From: a bacterium
GTDB lineage: Bacteria > Verrucomicrobiota > Verrucomicrobiae > JAJYAR01
Direction of reading: 5' to 3'
Assembly: GCA_021779435.1 (NCBI GenBank)
Contig: JAJYAR010000013.1
Span: forward strand, 1 to 17,214
Length of the DNA stretch: 17,214 nt
Below, in pieces: positions 8,179 to 15,267 of the stretch (position 1 is its first letter; the number at the start of each line of letters is the position of its first letter). The notes under the pieces are model-generated. The model saw nothing but the letters and a program-made list of their open reading frames with translations. It was not told the origin of the DNA and did not search any database. The position numbers and the translations under genes are program-made.

Positions 8179-8634
8179 TTATTCGACCTCCATGATGATG
8201 TCGGTGACGATCGCTCGGCCTCGACACTTGAAGTTGAAAATGTAGCGGTTCCCGGACTTCAGCGCGTGGTCCACATGGAAATCGGAGCCACGGATGATGG
8301 ACGGGAGCGTCAGCTTGCACACGTAACCGACGTCGCCGAGCGTATTTTTGAAAACGCCGACGATCATGTTGGCGAGTTCTCCGACCGCATCGGTCAACAC
8401 GCCCTCGGAACGCACCTCCTGCGGTGTCATGCCCAGCATCTTGCCGGCAATCTCCACCGCAACGTCGTCGTCGAAATGGGTGTTGATGATGCCCTCCGCG
8501 TCGCCGATGAATCCAACAGAAGCGACGAGATGTGTGCCACTTATGTCAATCGGCCGGGAATGGAGAGGCGGGTTGGGCGTGCGCCCAAGCGACTCGATCT
8601 TCTCGCCGGCCATGGTTGCTATGACCTCGCTCAC
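8179..8634 (-). CDS. cheX: CheX-family CheY-P phosphatase
   Basis: CheX dephosphorylates CheY-P to end a chemotactic or related signal. The family active-site pattern, Asp-x3-Glu-x2-Asn, is present as DAVGELAN (D82, E86, N89 from the GTG at 8634), followed by MIVGVFKNTLG. Other typical parts are THLVASVGFIGDAEGII and the final strand ending in TDIIMEVE. From GTG 8634 the protein has 151 residues, but the frame stays open upstream to a TGA at 8682-8680. Those codons read ISDELITKAIEKG, which fits the first helix of CheX, so the true start may be a non-ATG codon such as ATT 8673 or CTG 8661. The GTG has no usable Shine-Dalgarno (the purine run touches it), while ATG 8613 has GAGG eleven bases before it but would remove that helix. 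The gene is first in a cheX-cheY pair. Confidence 0.88.
   Translation of the reverse strand: MSEVIATMAGEKIESLGRTPNPPLHSRPIDISGTHLVASVGFIGDAEGIINTHFDDDVAVEIAGKMLGMTPQEVRSEGVLTDAVGELANMIVGVFKNTLGDVGYVCKLTLPSIIRGSDFHVDHALKSGNRYIFNFKCRGRAIVTDIIMEVE
8186..8191 (-). promoter_or_regulatory. Shine-Dalgarno of cheY inside the end of cheX
   Basis: On the minus strand GGAGGT precedes the cheY ATG with nine bases between. It overlaps the cheX codons for Met-Glu-Val near its end, which suggests linked translation of phosphatase and receiver. Confidence 0.7.
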
Positions 8635-8766
8635 CCCCTTCTCGATGGCTTTTGTTATCAGTTCGTCAGAAATTTCGGCTCAATCTCGGCCCGGAATAGC
8701 ACAAAATCGCTCGGTTTCGTGACGGTCCCCCGGCCCGCGCGGGGTTCACGAGACGGCGATGGCCCG

Positions 8767-8792
8767 TCGATAAGTCTCATCGGGTTTATCGA
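8767..8792. promoter_or_regulatory. Inverted repeat between the divergent cheX and amidohydrolase genes
   Basis: A perfect 7-bp inverted repeat, TCGATAA (8767-8773) and TTATCGA (8786-8792), is separated by 12 nt in the 150-200 nt divergent interval. The spacing of 19 nt between repeat starts suits a dimeric regulator bound on one face of DNA. It is AT-richer than its surroundings. No known operator consensus was recognised, and the repeat may be chance. Confidence 0.35.
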
Positions 8793-8829
8793 TTAACGGT
8801 CCGGCGGCTGGTGCGGGTAACGTTGGCAC

Positions 8830-9942
8830 ATGCCCAACACTTCCGTTTCCGAACTGCGTTCAGGACGCCTCCGTTTCTGCGCCATGGCAGTCGTCGCCGT
8901 TGCGTTCTGCTCCGCGACTCTGGCCTTCCTGGAAGGCAGCGCGCGGCAACCGGTTGAACCGCTGCCCGGGCCGAAACTCGTCGACCTTCATTGCCACACC
9001 GCCGGAATCGGCGCCGGAGACAGCGGGTGCTTCGTGTCGGAGGCCATGAAGCGCAGCGTGCGGTTCGATGTCTTCCTGCGCGGGTTCGGCGTGACGCAGG
9101 CGGAGCTGAGGTCCCAGGGCGACTCCCTGGTGATCGACCGGATCGCGGCACGAGTTGCCGCCAGCGACAAGGTCGGCCGCGCCGTCATCCTTGCGCTGGA
9201 CGGCGCCGTCGACGAACGGGGCGAACTCGACCGCGCCCGCACGGAGATGTACGTGCCGAACGAGTTTGTTGCCGCTGAAGTCGCGAAGCATCCGGAGCTG
9301 CTGTTCGGCGCCAGCGTGAATCCCTACCGGCCGGACGCGCTGGCCAGGCTCGAATGGGCGAAAGCGCATGGCGCGGTGCTCGTGAAATGGCTGCCTTCGA
9401 TCCAGCACATCGACCCCGCCGACCCGCGCCTCGCGCCGTTCTACCGGAAACTGGTGGAGTTGAAGCTGCCGCTCCTGACACACACGGGGACCGAACACTC
9501 GTTCACGCAATCCGACGACCGTCTGTGCGATCCCGAACGCCTGCGGCTGGCGCTGAACCAGGGCGTCACGGTCATCGCCGCGCACGCAGCAACCACGGGG
9601 CGTTACGGAGGGAAGCCGGCGATCGAGCGGCTGGCGGTATTGATGAATCAGTACCCGAACCTGTACGCCGACACGTCGTCGCTCACGCAGATCAACAAGC
9701 ATTCCGATCTGCTCAAGGTTCTGCGCCGCCCTGAGTTTCGTGGGAGGCTGGTTTACGGAACGGATTATCCGCTCACCGCGATGCGCGTGATGGTTTCGCC
9801 CTGGTATTACCCGTTCCGGCTCTCGTGGCACCAGAAGCGCAGCATCTCGGAACAGGAAAACCCCTGGGATCGGGATGTCGCCCTCAAGCAGGCGCTCGGC
9901 ATGCCCGCCGACGCATGGGGCGGCCTGCCGGTCTGCAAGTAG
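8830..9942 (+). CDS. Membrane-anchored or exported amidohydrolase-family protein
   Basis: This 370-residue protein has the amidohydrolase TIM-barrel metal site: HxH at H54 and H56 (VDLHCHTAG), K186 (LVKWLPS), H218 (LLTHTG), H252 (IAAHAATTG) and D312 (VYGTDYP). Proteins of this group (Amidohydrolase_2 type) are metal-dependent hydrolases or decarboxylases; the substrate cannot be told. An N-terminal basic stretch and hydrophobic helix at about 14-34 suggests a signal peptide or anchor, placing the enzyme outside the cytoplasm. The ATG at 8830 is the first in frame and precedes the helix directly; no clear Shine-Dalgarno is seen. The last codons (VCK-stop) are part of a GTAG repeat that recurs downstream, so the C-terminus may have been altered by repeat insertion. 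The gene is convergent with the 149-residue hypothetical gene. Confidence 0.82.
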   Translation: MPNTSVSELRSGRLRFCAMAVVAVAFCSATLAFLEGSARQPVEPLPGPKLVDLHCHTAGIGAGDSGCFVSEAMKRSVRFDVFLRGFGVTQAELRSQGDSLVIDRIAARVAASDKVGRAVILALDGAVDERGELDRARTEMYVPNEFVAAEVAKHPELLFGASVNPYRPDALARLEWAKAHGAVLVKWLPSIQHIDPADPRLAPFYRKLVELKLPLLTHTGTEHSFTQSDDRLCDPERLRLALNQGVTVIAAHAATTGRYGGKPAIERLAVLMNQYPNLYADTSSLTQINKHSDLLKVLRRPEFRGRLVYGTDYPLTAMRVMVSPWYYPFRLSWHQKRSISEQENPWDRDVALKQALGMPADAWGGLPVCK

Positions 9943-10132
9943 GCTGTCTGCAAGCAGGAGCAGATCTATCTGCGGTGCCTTGGGCCAGCGAGGTAGGCGT
10001 GCCCCAGCTAGGCGCAGCACGGGGCCGCGCCGGATCGCAAATGAATTTGCTCCTACGTGCAGGCACCACGCCGACCGGGGGTAAGTTGGCCAGTCTGCAA
10101 GTAGGAGCAGATTTATCTGCGATGCCTTGGGC
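9931..10132. repeat. Cluster of REP-like palindromes between convergent genes
   Basis: A 40-nt unit occurs at 9946-9985 and 10093-10132 with three mismatches. Each contains a palindrome, GCAGAT/ATCTGC, at 9960-9973 and 10107-10120. A third copy lies inverted at 10034-10064, where the arms read GCAAAT/ATTTGC (10037-10050): both arms changed together. A partial copy (13 nt) at 9931-9943 overlaps the 3' end of the amidohydrolase gene. GTAG or CTAC sits next to the hairpin in most copies (10101-10104 and 10053-10056; GCAG in the copy at 9954). The interval may also act as a terminator for both genes. Confidence 0.8.
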
Positions 10133-10158
10133 TCCTGCGGGGAGCCGCTGCGCCCCGC

Positions 10159-10608
10159 TCAGCCTTTCCCGCCGCGCAGGACGACGAGATGATCGATGCC
10201 GTTGGCCTCGAACTCGCGCCAGTAGCTGTCCTCGAGGCCGGCCAGCCGCTCCTGCTCATCCTCCGACAACTCGTCGCTCATCTTGGTGGCCCCGAGCTCC
10301 TGCTTCAGATCACGCTCGGCAAGCCGGCCAACCAGTTCGCTCCAGAAACAGTCGTCCACGAAAGCCTCGAGTTTCTCGTGAACGCCATCGGTGAGTTTCT
10401 CGTTTGGGAAGTACTGGCCGTTGACGTCGATCTCGACCAGGTCGCTGCAGCCAAACGGCTCGGCGAGTGCGTACACCTTCTGCGCGATGTCACCGTACCG
10501 CTCGGGCATCGTCGCAGGGTCGTCAGGCCGCGCGCCGGCGACCGTCAGCCCCAGATGAGCCAGCTCCAGAAGCCGGGCATACTCCTTCGCATTGAACGAG
10601 ACCTTCAT
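10159..10608 (-). CDS. Conserved hypothetical protein (149 residues)
   Basis: I cannot assign a function. The protein is soluble and acidic, without signal peptide or membrane helix. It begins MKVSFNAKEYARLLELAHLG, a start seen in short uncharacterised proteins, then has YGDIAQKVYALAEPFGCSDLVEI (helix and strand), DVNGQYFPNEKL, and a helical FVDDCFWSELVGRLAERDL with the pattern WxELVxRLAERD that I recall from an uncharacterised family. The C-terminal part is a helical, Glu-rich stretch ending in LVVLRGGKG. I use ATG 10608; an upstream in-frame start at 10644 adds 12 residues of poor quality. The gene lies downstream of the HtrA gene on the same strand with 180 nt between, so a shared transcript is possible but not evident. 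Confidence 0.7.
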   Translation of the reverse strand: MKVSFNAKEYARLLELAHLGLTVAGARPDDPATMPERYGDIAQKVYALAEPFGCSDLVEIDVNGQYFPNEKLTDGVHEKLEAFVDDCFWSELVGRLAERDLKQELGATKMSDELSEDEQERLAGLEDSYWREFEANGIDHLVVLRGGKG

Positions 10609-10708
10609 GCGCCAACAGGGAGAGCGAACCGCGTGTGTGTGCAAGCGGAGAGAGCGCCGGCCGAGGATGCACGCCGTGTTCGGTCACACCCACCAAAGCC
10701 GCGCCGGC

Positions 10709-10764
10709 ATCTCACATCTGAAATCTCACATCTGAAATCTCAGATTTGAAATTTGAAATCTGAA
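10709..10764. repeat. Four tandem copies of an AT-rich 14-mer
   Basis: Four 14-nt units run head to tail: ATCTCACATCTGAA twice exactly, then ATCTCAGATTTGAA and ATTTGAAATCTGAA. The AT-rich array stands out in a GC-rich window. The last two units also contain CAGATTT (10740-10746) and AAATCTG (10756-10762), which can pair. It lies between the hypothetical gene and the 3' end of the HtrA gene. Confidence 0.8.
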
Positions 10765-10788
10765 GAGTCAGGCGCGCGGACGCGCCGA

Positions 10789-12336
10789 TCACTTCTTCGA
10801 CTCGTCGATCACGACGTAGCGCTTGCTGCCGGCGCGCCAGATCAGGACGGTGACCTTCGGCCCCTTGATCTCCTCGCTCAATTTCACGGCCTCCTCGGCA
10901 TTGGTCACGGGACGACGATCGAGTTCGAGAATGACGTCGCCCTCCTGCAGCCCCTGCCGGGCCGAGGGAGATTCCGGATCGATGCTGGTGATGACCGCTC
11001 CGGTGATCCGCGCCGGAATCGAAAGCTGCTCCCGAACATCGGGGGTGATTTCACCGACCCCCACGCCGTTCAACACACCCACATCGTCACCCGGCGACTG
11101 CCCTGTTCCGCGTCTGTCCGTCGACTGCTGGTTAGGCCGCAGCCCGAGCTTCACGTTCACCGTATTCGGCTTCCCTTCGCGCAGGAACTGGAGCGTCACA
11201 TCCGCACCGGGGGCGAGCTGGGTGATGAGGAGCTGCAGGTGACGTCCATCCCGGACTTCCCTGTCGTTGACCTTCAGGATGACGTCGCCGGCCTTCAATC
11301 CCGCCTTCTCGGCAGGGCTGTCCGGCGTGATCTCGTTCACAAGGGCGCCTCGGTCGGCGTTGAACGATGCCGCGATGTCCTCGGTCAGGTCCTGCGTGGA
11401 CACGCCGAGGAAGCCGCGGTCGACGCGGCCCTTGGCCACGATCTGTTCCACGACAAACCGCACGAGGTTGATGGGGATGGCGAGACCCACGCCGTTGAAC
11501 CCTCCGCTGCTGCTGAGAATCGCGGTGTTGATGCCGACCACGCGGCCATCGCTGTCGATCAGCGCGCCACCGGAGTTGCCCGGGTTGATGGCGGCGTCCG
11601 TCTGGATGAAGTCCTCCAGCTGCTCCAGCCCAAGTTCGCCCCGGCCGAGTGCGCTGACAATGCCGCGGCTGACGGCCTGACCGATGCCGAAGGGATTCCC
11701 GATCGCGAGCACGACGTCCCCGACCTGGAGCTGGTCGCTGTCGCCGAGCGTGGCCGGAACGAGCGTACCGTTCGGCTCGATCTTCAGCACCGCGATGTCC
11801 GCCAGCGAGTCGCGCCCGATCACGCGCGCCGTGTACTTCTTCGTCGATTCGCCAATCGACACCGTCACTTCGTCGGCGTCCTCGACCACGTGATTGTTCG
11901 TCAGGATGTAGCCGTCCGCGGAAATCACCACGCCCGATCCCAGGCCGCGTTCAGTGCGGTCCGGCATCCGGTTCCTGTGCTCGGGCACGTTGAAGAACTG
12001 ACGGAAGCGCGGGTCGTTCAGAAACGGCGTGAGATCCTGGCCCCGGACGCGCCTCGTGGAATAGACATACACGACGCTCGCCGCCGTGCGGCTCACAATC
12101 GGCGCGTAACTGATCCGGTCGGGCGCGTTGCGGTTGATGGTGTGCGTGTCGATCTGCAGGCGGAGGGGCGGCCGCGGTGCATTCTTTTCAGGCGCCGGAG
12201 CGGCATTCCCGCCGGCCTGGCTTTGCGGACCATTCTGAACGGCGGCCGCGGTTTCGCCGCCAAAGGCGCACGCAGCGGACAATGCCGTGACGACCAGACC
12301 GAGGAGCAGGGAGCCCACCGAAAGTGACTTCTTCAT
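10789..12336 (-). CDS. degP: HtrA/DegP-type periplasmic serine protease
   Basis: This 515-residue enzyme is an S1C serine protease of envelope quality control. It has a signal peptide (KKSLSVGSLLLGLVVTALSAACA); a Cys at 23 follows SAA, only a weak lipobox, so lipidation is uncertain. The chymotrypsin-like domain shows the triad H149 (TNNHVV), D180 (SLADIAVLK) and S255 (NPGNSGGAL). Two PDZ domains follow, at about 300-395 (RGFLGVSTQDLTED, AGLKAGDVI) and 420-512 (GVGEITPDVREQL, GLQEGDVILE). Length and order match DegP/DegQ. An unusual Pro/Ala-rich linker spans about 27-60 after the signal. The ATG at 12336 gives the signal peptide but has no Shine-Dalgarno. The upstream 440 nt separate it from the DUF2383 gene. 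The enzyme may degrade or chaperone misfolded envelope proteins. Confidence 0.95.
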   Translation of the reverse strand: MKKSLSVGSLLLGLVVTALSAACAFGGETAAAVQNGPQSQAGGNAAPAPEKNAPRPPLRLQIDTHTINRNAPDRISYAPIVSRTAASVVYVYSTRRVRGQDLTPFLNDPRFRQFFNVPEHRNRMPDRTERGLGSGVVISADGYILTNNHVVEDADEVTVSIGESTKKYTARVIGRDSLADIAVLKIEPNGTLVPATLGDSDQLQVGDVVLAIGNPFGIGQAVSRGIVSALGRGELGLEQLEDFIQTDAAINPGNSGGALIDSDGRVVGINTAILSSSGGFNGVGLAIPINLVRFVVEQIVAKGRVDRGFLGVSTQDLTEDIAASFNADRGALVNEITPDSPAEKAGLKAGDVILKVNDREVRDGRHLQLLITQLAPGADVTLQFLREGKPNTVNVKLGLRPNQQSTDRRGTGQSPGDDVGVLNGVGVGEITPDVREQLSIPARITGAVITSIDPESPSARQGLQEGDVILELDRRPVTNAEEAVKLSEEIKGPKVTVLIWRAGSKRYVVIDESKK

Positions 12337-12453
12337 GATTGTAGGGATGTTCGGAAACGGCGCAGCCGGCGAGCAACGTCATTTGTCCCGCCGACAACAG
12401 ACTCCGGATCGCACCCGCCGTGCCCGGAATTCCTCGCGGAGGAGCCGCAGCCA

Positions 12454-12527
12454 CCGGGGTCAGGAACCCCGGCTACGTCAGACGCTGGCGTGCGATGGCT
12501 CGGTGTAGCCGGCCTCCGCGAGGCCGG
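12454..12527. repeat. Inverted pair of GTAG-type palindromes, first copy
   Basis: The left unit has arms CCGGGGT (12454-12460) and ACCCCGG (12466-12472), followed by CTAC (12473-12476). The right unit starts with GTAG (12505-12508) followed by arms CCGGCCT (12509-12515) and AGGCCGG (12521-12527). The units face each other with 28 nt between. The same arrangement recurs at 17033-17105. Confidence 0.8.
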
Positions 12528-12588
12528 GGATCGACAGGGCGTCGGCTCGCTGGCGCAGCCACGGGCAGGCCTCGTTGTCCGGCTCGTT

Positions 12589-12617
12589 TTCTTTGCGCCT
12601 TTGCGTCTTTGCGTGAG
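12589..12617. repeat. Short tandem 8-mer repeat
   Basis: The 8-mer CTTTGCGC/T is repeated three times (12591-12598, 12599-12606 and 12607-12614), followed by GAG. Degenerate inverse-complement words lie 35-60 nt downstream. Confidence 0.65.
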
Positions 12618-12775
12618 TCCTCCGACGGAACGAGGCAGGTGAACCGCCAAGTACGCGAACAGACGCGAAGGCGTGGCGGTGATCCGATCTCTTTCGTGTT
12701 TTTCGTGCTCGTGGTTCCACCGGTTTGGGATCGGCAAGACTGGATCTACTGCCTTCCCGGAGGCCGGCCGCCGCC

Positions 12776-13240
12776 TCACGCGCGGGCGCAGGTCAACCGG
12801 TCGCGGAGTTGCTTCACGCGATCATGGGCCGCCTGCACAAGCTCGTAATGGTGCTCGAGCGCCTTGCGGGAGAGCGCGTCAATGTCGGTCTGCCGGAGAG
12901 CCGCCCGAAAGGCGTCCACCGCAACATCCTCCCCTCTCTCCACTTCCGACAGCACCGCTTCCGTGGGATTCGCGGAATGCTCGGCGCGCACCTCGATGAG
13001 CCGCCGATGGAGCGCGCCGACCGCCGTGGTCCCGACGTCCGGGTCGCCCCTCAGGTCCCGGATCCGTTTCCGGAGTTCGGCGGCGATCTTGGACCGCTCC
13101 TTGCGGTATTTCTCCAGCTCCCGAACGAGGTCGATGTCCGAAAGCCCCTGCTCGGCCGTCACATACCCCTGTTCGCTATCCTCGGTAATGCGCAGGAGCA
13201 GACGGAGCCGCGTGAGGGTGCCTTCGTCGGAGGTTTGCAT
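12776..13240 (-). CDS. DUF2383 / PA2169-type four-helix protein
   Basis: This 154-residue protein is all-helical and charged, fitting the PA2169/DUF2383 family (ferritin-like fold, function unknown). Segments supporting this are TLTRLRLLLRITEDSEQGYVTA (residues 8-29), the helix LVRELEKYRKERSKIAAELRKRI, GALHRRLIEVRA, then SEVERGEDVAVDAFRAAL (98-115) and EHHYELVQAAHDRVKQLRDRL (129-149). The repeating E/H residues in these helices resemble a metal-site pattern but no clear EXXH pair is complete. The ATG at 13240 is taken because the family begins just before the first helix; longer versions on this frame run into the upstream glyS region. It is divergent from glyS with 138 nt between and lies upstream of the HtrA gene. 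Confidence 0.72.
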   Translation of the reverse strand: MQTSDEGTLTRLRLLLRITEDSEQGYVTAEQGLSDIDLVRELEKYRKERSKIAAELRKRIRDLRGDPDVGTTAVGALHRRLIEVRAEHSANPTEAVLSEVERGEDVAVDAFRAALRQTDIDALSRKALEHHYELVQAAHDRVKQLRDRLTCARA

Positions 13241-13378
13241 CGGAAGATAGTGCGATCCAACGGGCGACGGTTCACCGGGAAGTGTGCGAATTGAGCCGCG
13301 ATCGGGTGCGGCGGACGCGGGCCAATCCGCAACCCGGAATTGACCGCCGCGCCCGCACCCGGCTAACTCTCGCGCCTT

Positions 13379-14905
13379 ATGTCCGCCGATTCCTCCACAC
13401 CCGCCGTGTCCATGGATGCCATCGTCGCGCTCTCGAAGCGCCGCGGTTTCATCTTCCAGTCCTCTGAGATCTACGGCGGTGTGAACGGCTTCTTCGACTA
13501 CGGTCCGCTCGGCGTCGAGTTGAAGAAGAACATCCGCGACTGCTGGTGGAACGACATGGTCCGCCGCCGCGACGACGTCGTCGGCATCGAAACGTCGATC
13601 ATCATGCACCCCAAGGTGTGGGAGGCGTCGGGCCACGTCGCCGGGTTCACCGATCCGCTCGTCGATTGCAAGGTGAGCAAACAGCGCTATCGCGCCGACC
13701 AGCTGTTCTTCGCGCCGGTCGTCGTCGACGGGAAGACCGTGGGCTACGTTTCCGCACTCGAGAGCGAGAGGACGTCCGCCGAACTGCAGGAGGCCGCCGA
13801 GAGCTTCAAACGCAAGAAGGCGATCCAGGGCCAGCTCGCGCCGGTGCAGCCGCGCGACATGACCGAGGCCAAGCCCGAGGAGATTTCGCAGATTCCGTCG
13901 CCCGCCACCGGCGAGCCGGGCAGCCTCACCCCGCCGCGCGCGTTCAACATGATGTTCGAGACGTACGTCGGCCCGATGCGCGACTCCTCAGCCGTCGCGT
14001 ACCTCCGGCCGGAGACGGCGCAGGGCATGTTCGTCGATTTCCGCAACGTGACCGACACCGGTCGCGTGAAGCTGCCGTTCGGCATCGCCCAGATCGGAAA
14101 GTCGTTCCGCAACGAGATCACTCCGCGCAACTTCATCTTCCGTTCCCGCGAATTCGAGCAGATGGAGATGGAGTACTTCATCCATCCGGACGCCGACTGG
14201 CTGAAGTGCCATGAGGAATGGCTGCAGTGGTGCCAGCACTGGCTCGTCTCGATCGGCCTGCCCTCTTCGCATCTGTCCCTCTTCGAGCACCCGAAGGAGA
14301 AACTCGCCTTCTACTCCCGCCGCACGGTGGACATCATGTTCAAGTATCCGTTCGGCGTGCAGGAACTGTGGGGAATCGCCGCCCGCAGCGACTACGACCT
14401 CCAGCAGCACCAGAAGACCAGCGGTGTTCCGCAGACGTACTTCGACGAGGCCACGAAGCAGAAGGTCGTCCCGCACGTCATCGAGCCGGCCGTCGGCGTC
14501 GATCGCATTCTGCTGGCCGTCCTCTGCGCCGCGTACGCCGAGGAAGAGGTCAAGGACGACAAGGGCAATGTCGAGAAGCGCACCGTGCTCCGGCTCTCGC
14601 CCCGCGTCGCTCCCGTCAAGGTCGCCGTTCTCCCGCTCCTCAAAAACAAGGAGCCGCTCGTCGCCCGCGCCCAGGCGTTGTACGCGAAGCTGAAGCGCAA
14701 GTACGCGGTGTTCTACGACGAGGCAGGCGCGATCGGACGGCGCTATCGCCGGCAGGACGAGATCGGCACACCGTGGTGCGTCACCATCGACTTCGACACG
14801 ATCGAGAAGGACGGCACGTTCACGCTTCGCGAGCGCGACAGCATGCAGCAGCGCCGGATCAACGAGGCCGAGCTGTTCGCACTGCTTGAGGAGAACGTGT
14901 ACTGA
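13379..14905 (+). CDS. glyS: Glycine--tRNA ligase, single-chain (alpha2) type
   Basis: This 508-residue class II synthetase charges tRNA-Gly with glycine in two ATP-dependent steps. It is the alpha2 type, not the separate alpha and beta chains of many proteobacteria. Family segments are the N-terminal [15 protein letters not shown] with [13 protein letters not shown] (residues 20-50), [14 protein letters not shown] (208-221), class II motif 2 [20 protein letters not shown] (241-260), and motif 3 [13 protein letters not shown] around 369-381. The last 100 residues form the anticodon-binding domain ([15 protein letters not shown] to [10 protein letters not shown]). An insertion at 128-170 (Glu- and Lys-rich, EEISQIPSP) is typical of this class. 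I use ATG 13379; an internal ATG at 13412 starts nearer the conserved core. There is no Shine-Dalgarno for either. Divergent from the DUF2383 gene. Confidence 0.96.
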   Translation: MSADSSTPAVSMDAIVALSKRRGFIFQSSEIYGGVNGFFDYGPLGVELKKNIRDCWWNDMVRRRDDVVGIETSIIMHPKVWEASGHVAGFTDPLVDCKVSKQRYRADQLFFAPVVVDGKTVGYVSALESERTSAELQEAAESFKRKKAIQGQLAPVQPRDMTEAKPEEISQIPSPATGEPGSLTPPRAFNMMFETYVGPMRDSSAVAYLRPETAQGMFVDFRNVTDTGRVKLPFGIAQIGKSFRNEITPRNFIFRSREFEQMEMEYFIHPDADWLKCHEEWLQWCQHWLVSIGLPSSHLSLFEHPKEKLAFYSRRTVDIMFKYPFGVQELWGIAARSDYDLQQHQKTSGVPQTYFDEATKQKVVPHVIEPAVGVDRILLAVLCAAYAEEEVKDDKGNVEKRTVLRLSPRVAPVKVAVLPLLKNKEPLVARAQALYAKLKRKYAVFYDEAGAIGRRYRRQDEIGTPWCVTIDFDTIEKDGTFTLRERDSMQQRRINEAELFALLEENVY

Positions 14906-15267
14906 GCGCGGCCTTCGCCACGCTGAGAAGTGCCAGGTCTCAAGGTCCAAGCGCCAGGTGCGTGCCGCCGGTCGGGTGCTTCCAGGCACGGCGGGGTCTC
15001 CGCACCCCGCCCATCCTGCCTTGAAGATAGGGCGGGACCGTTGGGACCGCCTCCGGGGCGAAGCAGCTTCAGCCCGGCAGGACGACCTCACCCCGCACTC
15101 AGGCGCGAAATCCCGAATGCCAAGCGTCCATAAGATAGAGACAGGGCGGACCCGGCGGTCCCGCCCGGCCTTCCAAGCGACGGCCTGGGAACCCGCTCCT
15201 TCGCACTTGGTACTTACCCCTTGGCCCTGTTGCCTTTCTCCTGGTTCATCTTCCTGCTCTTCCCGTC
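14906..15267. repeat. Gene-free interval with hairpins and degenerate words
   Basis: No gene is seen in these 362 nt. A short-period word region with CCAGG and CAAGGTCCAAG lies at about 14929-14960. A perfect 8-bp hairpin, GGCGGGGT/ACCCCGCC, is at 14990-15011. Two related segments sharing AAGATAG precede weaker hairpins GGCGG/CCGCC (15031-15051) and GGGCGG/CCGCCC (15144-15166, extended inward by ACC/GGT with one bulge). CTTGG words occur near 15206-15230. The first hairpin could end glyS transcription, but it lies 85 nt past the stop and has no T-tract. Confidence 0.6.

Larger units (their letters stand above)
12337..12775. repeat. Gene-free interval with palindromes and short-period words
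   Basis: These 439 nt hold no credible gene. Contents are an inverted pair of GTAG palindromes (12454-12527), three tandem 8-mers (12591-12614), degenerate inverse words with ACGCGAA (about 12652-12672) and a TTTCGTG-rich stretch (about 12692-12712). The promoter of the HtrA gene should be in 12337-12450, but no clear boxes were seen. Confidence 0.6.

Noticed and set aside
8860..10020. Minus-strand open frame of 386 codons opposite the amidohydrolase gene
   Set aside because: The plus strand has a full set of metal-site residues; the minus-strand protein is low-quality and extends through repeat sequence.
9931..10132. CRISPR-like direct repeats after the amidohydrolase
   Set aside because: Only two full direct copies with an inverted third, irregular spacing and no cas genes; the internal palindromes with a GTAG head fit REP elements better.
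10753..12327. Long plus-strand open frame (524 codons) antisense to the HtrA gene
   Set aside because: The minus strand encodes a complete DegP-type protease with triad, signal peptide and two PDZ domains. The plus-strand product is Arg/Asp/His-rich with no family pattern and is a GC-rich shadow.
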